DNA of 64,000 nucleotides, taken from positions 1,798,001 to 1,862,000 of the forward strand of contig NZ_CP014231.1 in NCBI RefSeq assembly GCF_001553645.1, in the 5' to 3' direction. Position 1 is the first letter of the stretch. Each line of letters opens with the position of its first letter. A model generated the notes under the pieces. That model was not told where the DNA came from. It ran no database searches and saw only the letters and a list, made by a program, of their open reading frames with translations. Below are positions 1-9,316 of the stretch, piece after piece. This DNA comes from Leptotrichia sp. oral taxon 847. GTDB lineage: Bacteria > Fusobacteriota > Fusobacteriia > Fusobacteriales > Leptotrichiaceae. A program made the position numbers and the translations under genes.

Positions 1-19
1 AACATTTAATTTGAAAAAA

Positions 20-46
20 GAACAGCTGTTCTGGAAGGGAGTTCCA
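20..46 (+). promoter_or_regulatory. Palindrome and SD-in-loop hairpin before secF
   Basis: A perfect 12-bp palindrome (GAACAGCTGTTC, 20-31) is followed at once by TGGAA-GGGAG-TTCCA (32-46), a 5-bp stem whose loop is the secF Shine-Dalgarno. The SD would therefore be shown in a loop. A regulatory role is inference only. Confidence 0.35.
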
Positions 47-50
47 AAAA

Positions 51-1022
51 ATGACTAAATTTCGAGTGATAAAACATCAAAAATATTATTTATCATTTTC
101 AGCAATAATGGTAATATTGTCCATAATATTTCTTTTTACTATAAAATTAAATTTGGGAATAGATTTTAAAGGTGGAAATCTTATTCAATTAAAATATCCA
201 CAAAAAGTGGAACAGATAAAAGTGAATGGAACATTGAATAGTTTGATAAGTGCGATTCCACAACTAAAAACAAAAAGAGTTCAGTTTTCAGAAACAGATA
301 ATAGTGTTATAATTAGAACAAGTCAATTGACAGATGCACAAAAAAGTGAAATGTTAACACAGCTTGAAAAAAACACTGGAAAATATGAAATTACAAAAGA
401 TGACACAGTTGGAGCAGTAATTGGAAAGGAATTGACTGTAAATGCAATAAAAGCACTTTTAATTGGAAGTATATTTATTGTGATTTACATAACTATAAGA
501 TTTGAACTGGTATATGCGATTGCTGGAATTTTGGCACTGCTTCATGACGTAATTATTTCATTTGGACTTATTGCGCTTTTTAGATACGAAATTGATACTC
601 CGTTTGTTGCTGCAATTTTAACGATTTTAGGATATTCAATAAATGATACGATTGTAGTGTTTGACAGAATTCGTGAAAATGAAAAGAAAAACAAAAAAAA
701 TAGAGAAAATAAACCTTTTTCAGAAATTGTTGAAACAGGGATAAATCAAGTATTTACTCGTTCAATTTATACTTCGCTAACTACATTATTTTCAGTTATA
801 GTGTTACTTATATTCGGTGGAGACTCGCTAAAAACTTTTAGCATGACATTATTTTTAGGAATGTTGTTTGGTACTTATTCATCAATATTTGTTGCAAGTC
901 CACTAGTATATTTGATGAGAAAAATGAAAAAAAATAAAAATAATGATAAAAAACAGGAAAAATCAACTGGAACAACTAAAACAGTAAACGGATATGACGA
1001 AAAGGACAAAGTATTAGTTTAA
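51..1022 (+). CDS. secF: Protein translocase subunit SecF
   Basis: SecF works with SecD in the inner membrane, using the proton-motive force to help move proteins out of the SecYEG channel. The 323 residues have the family layout: TM1 at about 12-31, the motif GIDFKGG at 36-42, a periplasmic domain to about 125, then five more TM helices with the conserved GYSINDTIVVFDR segment at 194-206. A Lys-rich hydrophilic tail follows residue 290. SD AAGGGAG precedes the ATG. secD is expected just upstream, outside the window. The gene opens a closely spaced rightward run through position 8260. Confidence 0.97.
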   Translation: MTKFRVIKHQKYYLSFSAIMVILSIIFLFTIKLNLGIDFKGGNLIQLKYPQKVEQIKVNGTLNSLISAIPQLKTKRVQFSETDNSVIIRTSQLTDAQKSEMLTQLEKNTGKYEITKDDTVGAVIGKELTVNAIKALLIGSIFIVIYITIRFELVYAIAGILALLHDVIISFGLIALFRYEIDTPFVAAILTILGYSINDTIVVFDRIRENEKKNKKNRENKPFSEIVETGINQVFTRSIYTSLTTLFSVIVLLIFGGDSLKTFSMTLFLGMLFGTYSSIFVASPLVYLMRKMKKNKNNDKKQEKSTGTTKTVNGYDEKDKVLV

Positions 1023-1030
1023 TCATAAAA

Positions 1031-1049
1031 TAGGGGCTTTTTGCTCCTA
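1031..1049 (+). terminator. Small hairpin between secF and alr
   Basis: TAGGGGC and GCTCCTA form a 7-bp stem (one G-U) around five T. No T-tract follows, so it is a weak terminator at best and may instead be a processing or stabilising hairpin. Confidence 0.3.
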
Positions 1050-1074
1050 TAATAATTATAGAGGTGAATTTAAA

Positions 1075-2157
1075 ATGCGATGTTGGGCGGAAATAAACAT
1101 TAAAAATCTATATCACAATATAGACGAAATTGAAAAAGTGGCGCCAAAGGAAAAGATGATAGCGGTTGTGAAAGCAGATGCTTACGGACATGGAATGTTA
1201 AAAATATGTGAGTCGTTGATTGAGAAAGGAATCAAGCATTTCGCTGTTGCTACCGCGGAAGAAGCACTGAAAATAAAAGAGTTTGATGAGGATGTGAGCG
1301 TTCTTATATTAGGACCGATAGAATATGAATATATGGATAAAATTTCTGAAAAAAATATTTATTTTATGGTTACCGATTTTGAAGAAATCAGATATTTGGA
1401 AAAATCTCAGATTCCAACGAATGTTTTTTTAAAAGTAGATACAGGAATGGGAAGAGTTGGGTTTCAAAAATATGAAATTGATGAATTAATAGAAAAACTA
1501 AGAAATTGTAAATTTGTCAAACCAATTGGAATTTTTTCACATTTTTCATCTTCAGATACGGATGAAAAATATACTGAGTTTCAAGAGAAAAACTTTGAAG
1601 AAATTAGTAAAAAAATAATTTCAAAATTGCCGTCAGTTAAATATAAACATCTGTTAAATAGTTTTGGAAGCTTAAAATTAAAAAATGACAAATATGATTT
1701 TATAAGAGTGGGAATAATAATTTATGGTGGTGTTACCGACGAAGAGACAAGACCTTACAAATTTAAGCCTGTGATGTCGCTATTTGCTAAAATTAGCTAT
1801 ATTAAAACATTAAAAAATGACAGCTTTATTAGTTATGGAAATACCTACTTGGGAAAAGCAGGGCAGACTTATGCGACTGTTTCAATAGGATATGCTGACG
1901 GAGTGAGACGTGATTTGTCAAACAAAGGGTGTGTCTATTACAAAGGACATAGATGCAATATTGTGGGAAGAGTCTGCATGGATCAGCTTATAGTGCATAT
2001 TCCAGATGAGTTAGTAAATGAAGTGAAAAAAGGTGATGTAGTTGAGTTTTTTGGAGAAAATATAAGCGTTTCAGAAGTTGCAGAATTATGTAATACGATT
2101 TCATATGAAATTTTATGTGGAATCAGTCAGAGAGTTCCAAGAATTTATGTAAAATAG
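1075..2157 (+). CDS. alr: Alanine racemase
   Basis: PLP-dependent interconversion of L- and D-alanine, supplying D-Ala for peptidoglycan. The 360-residue length is typical. The PLP lysine lies in VVKADAYGHG (Lys33), and the second catalytic base is the Tyr of GYADG (Tyr273, from the partner subunit in the dimer). SD GAGGTG precedes the ATG. It lies between secF and a run of envelope genes, which fits a cell-wall and envelope locus. Confidence 0.97.
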   Translation: MRCWAEINIKNLYHNIDEIEKVAPKEKMIAVVKADAYGHGMLKICESLIEKGIKHFAVATAEEALKIKEFDEDVSVLILGPIEYEYMDKISEKNIYFMVTDFEEIRYLEKSQIPTNVFLKVDTGMGRVGFQKYEIDELIEKLRNCKFVKPIGIFSHFSSSDTDEKYTEFQEKNFEEISKKIISKLPSVKYKHLLNSFGSLKLKNDKYDFIRVGIIIYGGVTDEETRPYKFKPVMSLFAKISYIKTLKNDSFISYGNTYLGKAGQTYATVSIGYADGVRRDLSNKGCVYYKGHRCNIVGRVCMDQLIVHIPDELVNEVKKGDVVEFFGENISVSEVAELCNTISYEILCGISQRVPRIYVK

Positions 2158-2169
2158 GAGATTTTTATA

Positions 2170-2739
2170 ATGTTGGACGTAGTATTTATAATGATGTTAG
2201 TAGTATTTCTTGTATTGGGGTACGGATATGGATTTGCTTTAGGATTTTATGATATGTTTAAATGGGTATTTATTTTATATATTTCAAAATTATTATTTAA
2301 TACAGTGATTAAAAGATCTAAATCATCGTTATCTAATCAGTTGATCGTCTACATGATATTAGTGTTTTTACTGTATTTGACAATTACAATATTTTTATTT
2401 ACAAAATCAAAATTTTTGAGAAAAATAAAAATAGATAAAAAATTTGAGGGAGCAGCTGGAATGTTGTTTGCTGGTGTAAAAATGTTTTTAGTTGTACTAA
2501 TTATTTATGCTATAGTTGTAATAGGTGGAATGAAGAGTAAAAGAGTTAGAATATTGTGCGAAAAGAGTCAAGTAATACAAACTGTATCAGATTTTGCACC
2601 CGAATATGTAGATTTATTTCCTAAATTTATGCGATATTCCATTAAAAATTACACAGAAACAAAAAAAGAAAAAGAAAAAATAAAAGAAGTGCTGGATTAT
2701 TACAGAAGAAATAATAAAGACGGCAGTTTCAAATTTTAA
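2170..2739 (+). CDS. CvpA-family membrane protein
   Basis: A 189-residue protein with about four hydrophobic helices (about 3-25, 32-48, 58-77 and 98-120) and a charged C-terminal tail rich in Lys and Glu. The N-terminus (LDVVF...GYGYGFALGF) matches the start of CvpA/colicin V production family proteins. Those are inner-membrane proteins of unclear role, linked to envelope homeostasis in other bacteria. SD AGGAG follows the alr stop closely, so co-expression with alr and lptF is likely. The family call rests on the N-terminal pattern and topology only. Confidence 0.6.
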   Translation: MLDVVFIMMLVVFLVLGYGYGFALGFYDMFKWVFILYISKLLFNTVIKRSKSSLSNQLIVYMILVFLLYLTITIFLFTKSKFLRKIKIDKKFEGAAGMLFAGVKMFLVVLIIYAIVVIGGMKSKRVRILCEKSQVIQTVSDFAPEYVDLFPKFMRYSIKNYTETKKEKEKIKEVLDYYRRNNKDGSFKF

Positions 2740-2757
2740 AAAAATAAAGGAAAAAAT

Positions 2758-3861
2758 ATGAAAACGATAGATAGATATATTTATAGTTCATTACTTTTAC
2801 CGTCGCTATTTGGTATTAGTATATTTACGTTTATTATGATGCTAAATGTCGTAATGGAAGTTATGGAGAAATTATTTGCGAGTGATTTACCAGCCATGTC
2901 AATAGTGGATTATGTGTGTTATGCTATGCCTGGCGTACTTGTCCAGACTATACCGATGGGAGCGTTTTTAGGAGTGATGCTAGTTTATGGTGGACTTTCT
3001 GAAACTAATGAAATTGTTGCGATGGAAGGTTCGGGGATAGGACTTTTTAGAATAATCAGACCAGCGTTTGTTTTTGGAGTTATTCTTACAATAATTGGTT
3101 TGAGCTTAGAAATCTATGTAAATCCCAGAGCGCTCGCAAAGATTAACGCACAGACAAAGCAGATATTAGCTTCTAAACCAAATTCCTTGACGGAAGAAAA
3201 AATATTTTTGACAAATGAAGAAAAAGGATTCGGCTTTTATATTGACGAAGTAAATAATAAAACTGCAACGGCAAAACATTTTCTGTTTATAAATAAAAGA
3301 GGAGATAATCCGTATCCAATAGTATTTTTAGCAGAGAATGCAAAATTTGACCCAGGGATAATAAAATTTAAAAATGTAGACGGGTATTTGTTTCAAAAGG
3401 ATGGAAGTAGCCACGTTCAAGCAAGATATCAACAGCAGGAAATCCCAATTACTACATTTTTCAGATCAGAAAAAAAACTGAAAGAAAAAAGTAGAAAAGA
3501 GATGAATTTGAAAGAATTAAAAAAATATTATAAAACAAATATTAAAGAAAAAGATCTGGAAAAAAAGGAAAATGCACTAAAAGCACTGGTAGAAATTTAT
3601 CAAAGACTTATCGGACCTCTTGCAAGCACATTTTTATGTTGGCTTGGAGTATTGCTTTCAGTGGGGCATAAAAGAAGTGGAAGAGGAATAAGCTTTGGTG
3701 TCAGCTTGATTGTCATTTTTGGATATATTGGTTTAGCTAGTTATGCTAAAATTTTGGTTTTAAAAAATCATATTCCAGCAAATATTGCAATGTGGACACC
3801 AAATTTCGTACTTTTTTTACTTTGTATTTATTTTTCTATAAAAAAAATGAAGGGAAATTAA
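2758..3861 (+). CDS. lptF: LPS export permease LptF (YjgP/YjgQ family)
   Basis: One of two inner-membrane subunits that, with the LptB ATPase, extract lipopolysaccharide and pass it to the LptC-LptA bridge. It has 367 residues in the family arrangement: three TM helices in the first 120 residues, a periplasmic beta-jellyroll region at about 130-270, and three C-terminal TM helices. The start MKTIDRYIYSSLL is typical, and a PMGAFLG-type segment is present near residue 62. It is paired directly with lptG, and the pair shows that the organism has an outer membrane carrying LPS. The F/G assignment is by order and could be swapped. Confidence 0.88.
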   Translation: MKTIDRYIYSSLLLPSLFGISIFTFIMMLNVVMEVMEKLFASDLPAMSIVDYVCYAMPGVLVQTIPMGAFLGVMLVYGGLSETNEIVAMEGSGIGLFRIIRPAFVFGVILTIIGLSLEIYVNPRALAKINAQTKQILASKPNSLTEEKIFLTNEEKGFGFYIDEVNNKTATAKHFLFINKRGDNPYPIVFLAENAKFDPGIIKFKNVDGYLFQKDGSSHVQARYQQQEIPITTFFRSEKKLKEKSRKEMNLKELKKYYKTNIKEKDLEKKENALKALVEIYQRLIGPLASTFLCWLGVLLSVGHKRSGRGISFGVSLIVIFGYIGLASYAKILVLKNHIPANIAMWTPNFVLFLLCIYFSIKKMKGN

Positions 3862-3883
3862 GCCAGAGAAGGAGAAATATTAA

Positions 3884-4969
3884 ATGATAAATAGATTGGA
3901 TAAATATATAATTGTAAATTATATAAAAAGTTTTTTTTTGGGTATGATGATGTTCTTTTTAATATTTTTACTGGCAGAAAGTATCAATATTACAGGTTGG
4001 ATTATGGATGGGAAGTTTAAGTTTCATGATGCAATAAAATACTTAAGATATGGAATCCCTGAAATTGTAACAAATACTGCTCCATTAGGAGTGTTATTGG
4101 GAAGTCTTCTATGTATAAGTAAAATGGCAAAGCAGCTGGAAGTTACTGCAATGAAGACAAGTGGAATAAGTTTTGCAAGGGTAGTTTTATTTCCAGTAAT
4201 ATTTTCATTTTTGATAAGTGCAGGCGTATTTTGGTTAAATTATAGCTATTTAGGGAAATCGAATACAAAAAAGGAAAATTTAAAAGAACTAAAAGTTAAT
4301 GAAACAGATGTTCAAAAGTCTAAATCTGAAAGAAATTTTGTTTTTGTAAAAATTGATAAGAATACGGTTCTTTTTAGTGAATTTGCAAGTCGTGCAACAG
4401 GTGAAATGAAAGATATTATAATTATAAAGATGGAAAAGGGATTTAAAAAAATAAGAAAAATGTACACGGCAAAAAGTGCAAAAATTAATCCAAAAACAAA
4501 CAGATGGAGATTTGTTGATTTAAAAGATTATAATCTTGCAACGAATCTGACAACTCCGATAGATAACTCAAAATTGAATTTTACAGCTTCGATGGATTAT
4601 GTGCTGGCAGGTCCTGTAAAAGTAAAAAATTTGACAATGCCTGAATTACGGGAAAAAGTTGTCTATTTCACAAGGGTTGGAGCTGATTCACTGGATTTAC
4701 GAATAGAGTTTTATTATAGAATAGCTTTTTCACTGTCATCATTTGTCATGTGCTTTATTGGACTTTCGCTTGGAAGTAGGTATGTCAGAGGTGGAGCTGC
4801 GGTAAATATTGGATTATCGGTTATTATTGGATATGCTTATTATGGAGCTAGTACAATTTTACGTTCACTTGCTGTGTCTGGAACTATACCTATTTATTTA
4901 GCGTGTTTTTTACCTCTGGTAATATTTTTTGTCATAGGATTAAAATTATTTAAAGATGCTGAATATTAA
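3884..4969 (+). CDS. lptG: LPS export permease LptG (YjgP/YjgQ family)
   Basis: Second YjgP/YjgQ-type permease, 361 residues, partner of the preceding gene in the LptB2FG transporter. N-terminal TM helices lie near 10-30, 60-80 and 100-122, the periplasmic domain spans about 125-255, and the C-terminal helices lie at about 275-292, 300-325 and 330-355. The motif PLGVLLGSLL near residue 66 parallels PMGAFLGVML in the neighbour. SD AGGAG, with a 22-nt gap after lptF. The pair is expected to be co-translated. Confidence 0.87.
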   Translation: MINRLDKYIIVNYIKSFFLGMMMFFLIFLLAESINITGWIMDGKFKFHDAIKYLRYGIPEIVTNTAPLGVLLGSLLCISKMAKQLEVTAMKTSGISFARVVLFPVIFSFLISAGVFWLNYSYLGKSNTKKENLKELKVNETDVQKSKSERNFVFVKIDKNTVLFSEFASRATGEMKDIIIIKMEKGFKKIRKMYTAKSAKINPKTNRWRFVDLKDYNLATNLTTPIDNSKLNFTASMDYVLAGPVKVKNLTMPELREKVVYFTRVGADSLDLRIEFYYRIAFSLSSFVMCFIGLSLGSRYVRGGAAVNIGLSVIIGYAYYGASTILRSLAVSGTIPIYLACFLPLVIFFVIGLKLFKDAEY

Positions 4970-4988
4970 AGAATGGAAAGGATAAAAA

Positions 4989-6206
4989 ATGACGGAAAAA
5001 ATTAAAACAAAATCAGGAATAGAAATTATTTTTGATAAATTAGAAAATATTTCAACCTGTTCGGTCGGAGTTTTTGTAAAAACTGGTTCAAGAGATGAAA
5101 GTGATAATGAAGAAGGAATTTCTCATCTTTTGGAACATATGATCTTTAAAGGGACTAAAAAGAGAAATTATTTTGAAATATCGAGTGAAATTGATTATTT
5201 CGGAGCAAGTATAAATGCACATACGACAAAGGAAGAAACAGTCTTTTATATAAATGCACTGACTGAATTTTTGGGAAAATCGGTGGACATTTTGTTTGAT
5301 ATAGTTACAAATTCGATCATTGATAAGGATGAACTGGAAAAAGAAAAAGACGTGGTTATTGAAGAGATAAAAATGTACAAAGATACCCCTGATGATTTAG
5401 TTTTTGAGTTAAATTATGGAGATTGCATAAATGGTCAATACAAAAAGCCGATTATTGGGACAAAAGAAAGCGTGAAAGGATTTAGTTCTGACAAAATAAA
5501 AAAATATTACAGTGAAAGATACACAAAAGACAATATTTTTATCGTAGTCTCAGGAAATTTTGACAAGAATGAAATTGTTTCAAAAGTTGACGAATATTTT
5601 GATAAATTAGGCGAAAAAAAAGTTGATAGAAGGGATAAAATTGATTTTTCATTTAATGAAGGAAAGAGAATTGAAAAGAAAGACATTAATCAAGTAAATA
5701 TTTGCATATCTTTCGAAGGGCAAAAATATGACAGCAAAGACAAAGTTTATTTGGATATTTCTTCAAACATTATTGGAGGGTCTATGAGTTCCAGACTTTT
5801 TCAACAAATTCGGGAAAAAAATGGACTTGCTTACTCGGTTTACACTTATAATCAATACTATATTTCAGGAGGAGTTTTGTCGACTTACATTGGGACAAAT
5901 GTTCAAAATTATGAAAAGGCAATAGAGATTACATTAAATGAATTTGAGAAATTGAGAGAAAATGGTATTTCTCAAGAAGAGCTGCAAAAGGCTAAAAATA
6001 AATATGTGAGTAAAATTGCGTTTTCATTTGAAAATCCTCGTGCAAGAATGAGTATTCTTGGAAGTTATTATTCCCGTAAAAATAAAATTTTGAAGCCTCA
6101 AAAATTAAAAGATGAAATAAATAGTGTAAAGTTAGAAGATATAAATAAATTTTTAAAAAATCAATACATCAAAAAAAATATTACAATTTTAGGAAATATA
6201 AAATAA
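4989..6206 (+). CDS. M16 family zinc metallopeptidase
   Basis: A pitrilysin/processing-peptidase-like protein of 405 residues. The inverted zinc motif HxxEH is intact (His46, Glu49, His50), with the downstream acidic ligand in VVIEEI (Glu125/126). The C-terminal half keeps the family pattern GGSMSSRLFQQIREKNGLAYS. The substrate is unknown. In other bacteria such single-chain M16 proteins (YmxG/PqqL types) degrade peptides or process exported proteins. It starts 19 nt after lptG in the same transcription run. Confidence 0.92.
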   Translation: MTEKIKTKSGIEIIFDKLENISTCSVGVFVKTGSRDESDNEEGISHLLEHMIFKGTKKRNYFEISSEIDYFGASINAHTTKEETVFYINALTEFLGKSVDILFDIVTNSIIDKDELEKEKDVVIEEIKMYKDTPDDLVFELNYGDCINGQYKKPIIGTKESVKGFSSDKIKKYYSERYTKDNIFIVVSGNFDKNEIVSKVDEYFDKLGEKKVDRRDKIDFSFNEGKRIEKKDINQVNICISFEGQKYDSKDKVYLDISSNIIGGSMSSRLFQQIREKNGLAYSVYTYNQYYISGGVLSTYIGTNVQNYEKAIEITLNEFEKLRENGISQEELQKAKNKYVSKIAFSFENPRARMSILGSYYSRKNKILKPQKLKDEINSVKLEDINKFLKNQYIKKNITILGNIK

Positions 6207-6221
6207 AATTAGGAGATGAAA

Positions 6222-7325
6222 ATGTTACAAAATCAGAGATTATTAGAACAGATAAAAAGTAGTTTTTCTCAAATGGACAAAACAATTTTACTAATAACGT
6301 ATGCACTTGTAACACTTAGTACAATATTTGTATACAGTGCGACAAGAAAAGGTGGATTTGTTGGGAAAAATATTATGTGGATTACAATAGGGACAATTTT
6401 AGTAATTATTATATCGTTTATTGATTATAGGGAAGTAAAAAAATATACTGGTCATATATATGGGATATGTGTAGTTCTTTTGCTTGTTGTAAGGTTTTTA
6501 GGAAAGAAGACATTGGGAGCACAGCGTTGGATCTCACTTGGACCTTTCCAGTTGCAGCCTTCAGAATTTGTGAAAATTGCAATTATCATAATGATTGCAT
6601 GTAGGATTGCAAAAGAATATAAAGATGGAATTAATAATTTAGCAGATATTGTAACAGCGATTTTACCTGTTTCACCGCTTATTCTTTTGATTTTGATTCA
6701 GCCAGATTTGGGAACAACTTTAATTACGGTTTCAGCTTATATATTTATGATATTTTTGTATGGCGCGAACATGAAGCCAATTTGGATAATTGGAACAGTT
6801 ATTTTGCTTTCTGTTTATCCAGTATATAGATTTGTACTTAGCGAATATCAGAAATCAAGAGTGGAAGCATTTTTAAATCCAGAAAAAGACATCAAAAAAA
6901 GTGGTTGGCACGTTACTCAGTCTAAAATTTCAGTTGGAGCGGGAGGAGTTCTTGGAAAAGGAGTTTTACAAGGAAGTCAAAGCCGATTAGAATTTTTGCC
7001 AGAAGCACAGACAGATTTTATTTTCTCGGTGTTATCTGAAGAATTGGGATTTGCAGGTTCGGTAATGACTTTATTATTGTATTTTGGACTTATATTCAGG
7101 ACGATGAGAATAACTCGGGTCATTCACGATGAATTTGGGAAATTGATTCTCTATGGAATTTCAGGAGTATTTTTTATGCACGTAATTGTAAATGTCGGAA
7201 TGACAATAGGACTTGTGCCAGTTACAGGAAAACCGTTGCTTTTTATGAGTTATGGAGGAAGTTCGTTTCTTGCAGCTTTTGTAATGATAGGATTAGTTGA
7301 AAGTGTAAAAATTCATGCAGATTAG
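6222..7325 (+). CDS. rodA: RodA/FtsW-type peptidoglycan glycosyltransferase (SEDS)
   Basis: A polytopic SEDS protein that polymerises glycan strands with a partner class B PBP. There are about ten hydrophobic helices. Family signatures include GAQRWISLGPFQLQPSEFVK in the first half and MSYGGSS near the C-terminus. I place the start at the second ATG (6222): AGGAG at 6211-6215 abuts the earlier ATG (6216) but is 6 nt from this one. RodA is preferred over FtsW because no division genes are nearby and the N-terminus resembles RodA; this is not certain. Confidence 0.85.
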   Translation: MLQNQRLLEQIKSSFSQMDKTILLITYALVTLSTIFVYSATRKGGFVGKNIMWITIGTILVIIISFIDYREVKKYTGHIYGICVVLLLVVRFLGKKTLGAQRWISLGPFQLQPSEFVKIAIIIMIACRIAKEYKDGINNLADIVTAILPVSPLILLILIQPDLGTTLITVSAYIFMIFLYGANMKPIWIIGTVILLSVYPVYRFVLSEYQKSRVEAFLNPEKDIKKSGWHVTQSKISVGAGGVLGKGVLQGSQSRLEFLPEAQTDFIFSVLSEELGFAGSVMTLLLYFGLIFRTMRITRVIHDEFGKLILYGISGVFFMHVIVNVGMTIGLVPVTGKPLLFMSYGGSSFLAAFVMIGLVESVKIHAD

Positions 7326-7334
7326 GAGAAAAAT

Positions 7335-8260
7335 TTGGAAGAAAAAAAAGTGGTTGTAAATTCTGAAATGGAAAATATGCGGCTTGATAGATACTTGCGT
7401 AAACAGTTTAAAAATGAATCTCTTAGTAAAATTTTTGCAGCTATTAGAAATGGAGATGTGAAAGTTAATGCCAAAAAATCTAAAGAAAATTATAGACTTT
7501 CTTTGGGCGATGTTCTGACAATAAAAATATTAAAAACTTCTGAAAACAATGAAAATAATTTTGAAAAAATTAAAATAAAAAAAGAAGACATGGAAAAATA
7601 TAAAAAAATGATAATTTATGAAAATGAAGATTTTTTTATTGTAAATAAGAAGGAAAAAATAGCGATGCATAAAGGAACAGGACACAAGTACGGTCTTTCT
7701 GAAGTTTTTAAAAAAATTTATGAAAATGAAAATATAAATTTTTCTAATCGCTTGGATTATGATACATCTGGACTCATAATTGGCTGCAAAAATTTGAAAT
7801 TCTTACGATATATTTCAGAAAAAATTAGAAATAATGAAGTTAAGAAAAAATATTTTGCGATTGTTCAAAATAATAATAGAAATGTTGAAAATCTAAAAAA
7901 GGAAAATAAATTAAATTTTAAAATCGAAAATTATTTAACAACGACAAAAAACGGAGTAGTTGTAAGTAGTAGTCCAATTTCAAAGGATTCCAAAAAGAGC
8001 ATCACATATTTTAAAGAAAAAGAGCTTGCACATTTAAAAAATTCTGAGCTATTAAAAAATAAAAAAATATAGTTTTGGATATTGATTTGGTAACTGGAAG
8101 AAAGCATCAGATAAGAGCACAGCTTGCAAGTGTAAGTATGCCAATAATTGGGGATTCTAAGTACGGTAAAAAAGGAGATAGATTTTATTTGTGCTGTTAT
8201 TTTGTTTCTTTCGACAACTACAAATTTTCAATAGAAAATGAAATTTTTAATGGGATCTAG
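7335..8260 (+). pseudogene. RluA-family rRNA pseudouridine synthase, frameshifted
   Basis: Uridine-to-pseudouridine isomerase of the RluA/RluD type. Frame 1 (TTG start 7335, SD AGGAG) encodes an S4-like domain (about 15-60) and the catalytic loop NRLDYDTSG with Asp141. It then runs into TAG at 8070-8072. The rest (VTGRKHQIRAQLAS...IGDSKYG) continues in another frame to 8260. The break lies in seven A at 8061-8067. One extra A restores a continuous protein. Either the gene is truly broken, an A was lost in sequencing, or slippage rescues it. The other two poly-A cases in this window favour the last two options. Confidence 0.8.
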
Positions 8261-8274
8261 AAAGAAATTTTCTA

Positions 8275-8303
8275 TTTTCACAAATTAAGAAAGTTTATAT
8301 AAT
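8275..8303 (+). promoter_or_regulatory. Possible accDA promoter
   Basis: TTTTCA (8275-8280) and TATAAT (8298-8303) are 17 nt apart. The -10 is perfect and the -35 matches 4 of 6. The site is 126 nt upstream of the accD ATG in an otherwise AT-only gap. No FapR or FabT operator is recognisable here. Confidence 0.4.
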
Positions 8304-8429
8304 ATGATTTAATAATATTAAAAAAAGTTTTTTCTAATTAAAATAAGGTATCATTTTTATTGTAACGTATGTTATATGTTGTAATTTCAAATAAAATCAA
8401 TAAAAAATCAATATGTGAGAGGTAAAAAA

Positions 8430-9280
8430 ATGGGATTATTTTCGAGTAGAAAATCAAAAAAAAGTATGTGACACTTACATCCAAATCAAAATTAACACTT
8501 GACATCGTCGATAACAACAAATGGCAAAAATGCAAATGTTGTAATGAAATTATTTACAATGAAGATTTAAAAAACAATTTAAATATTTGTCCAAAATGTG
8601 GAAATTATTTTAGGCTTACGGCATTTGAGCGAATCGAACTTTTAATTGACCACAATACATTTTTTGAAGAAGATATGACAGTTCATTCAAAAAATATTTT
8701 AGATTTTTCAGGGTACGAAGAAAAGTTGGAAGTGGCAAGAGAGAAAAGTAGAATGCTTGACGGAGTAATTAGTGGAATTGGTAAAATAAATGGGATAGAA
8801 GTCAGCATCGCAGCAATGGAATTTAATTTTATGGGTGGTAGTATGGGTTCTGTCGTCGGAGAAAAAATAACTCGTGCGTTGGAACGTGGACTTGAGGAAA
8901 AAATACCAGTTGTAATTGTCTCAAGCTCTGGTGGTGCTAGAATGCAGGAAGGAATTATTTCACTTATGCAAATGGCAAAAACTTCTGGTGCGGTAAAAAG
9001 GTTAAATGAAGCGGGAATTCCTTTTATTTCAGTTCCAGTTGATCCAACTACAGGTGGAGTTACAGCGTCATTTGCAATGCTTGGAGATGTGATTGTAACC
9101 GAGCCAAATGCATTAATCGCATTTGCGGGACCTAGGGTAATTGAACAGACGGTCAATCAAAAATTACCAAAAGGATTTCAAAGAGCAGAGTTTTTATTAG
9201 AACACGGAATGGTGGATGTTATTTCTGAAAGAAAAGATCTGAAAGAAACAATCTATAGAATAATTGAAAAATTAATATAA
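8430..9280 (+). CDS. accD: Acetyl-CoA carboxylase carboxyltransferase subunit beta (start-proximal frameshift)
   Basis: Beta subunit of the carboxyltransferase that makes malonyl-CoA with AccA. The zinc ribbon (two CxxC pairs in KCKCCN and CPKC) and the crotonase-fold core (GGSMGSVVGEK, SSGGARMQEG) are complete. The natural start appears to be ATG 8430 with SD GAGAGG, but that frame meets TGA after 13 codons. The conserved frame is open only from GTG 8468, which has no SD. One extra A in the eight-A tract 8456-8463 would join them cleanly. As the gene should be essential, an undercalled base or slippage is likelier than loss of function. accA follows directly. Confidence 0.9.
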
Positions 9281-9316
9281 TTTAATAAGTTTTATTAAGA
9301 TTAGAGAGGAAAAAAT

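Noticed and set aside
8061-8072. Programmed -1 ribosomal frameshift in the RluA gene
   Set aside because: The tract is not a proper slippery heptamer in the zero frame and the P-site codon would mispair; the matching single-A deficits elsewhere argue for a common indel cause.
8340-8400. FapR or FabT operator before accDA
   Set aside because: No palindrome close to either consensus; the TGTAAC-like string resembles the prophage operator only by chance and lacks the second half-site.
8683-9156. Long antisense ORFs within accD, accA, the tape measure and other genes
   Set aside because: They mirror the codon structure of the sense gene, lack ribosome-binding sites and match no protein family.
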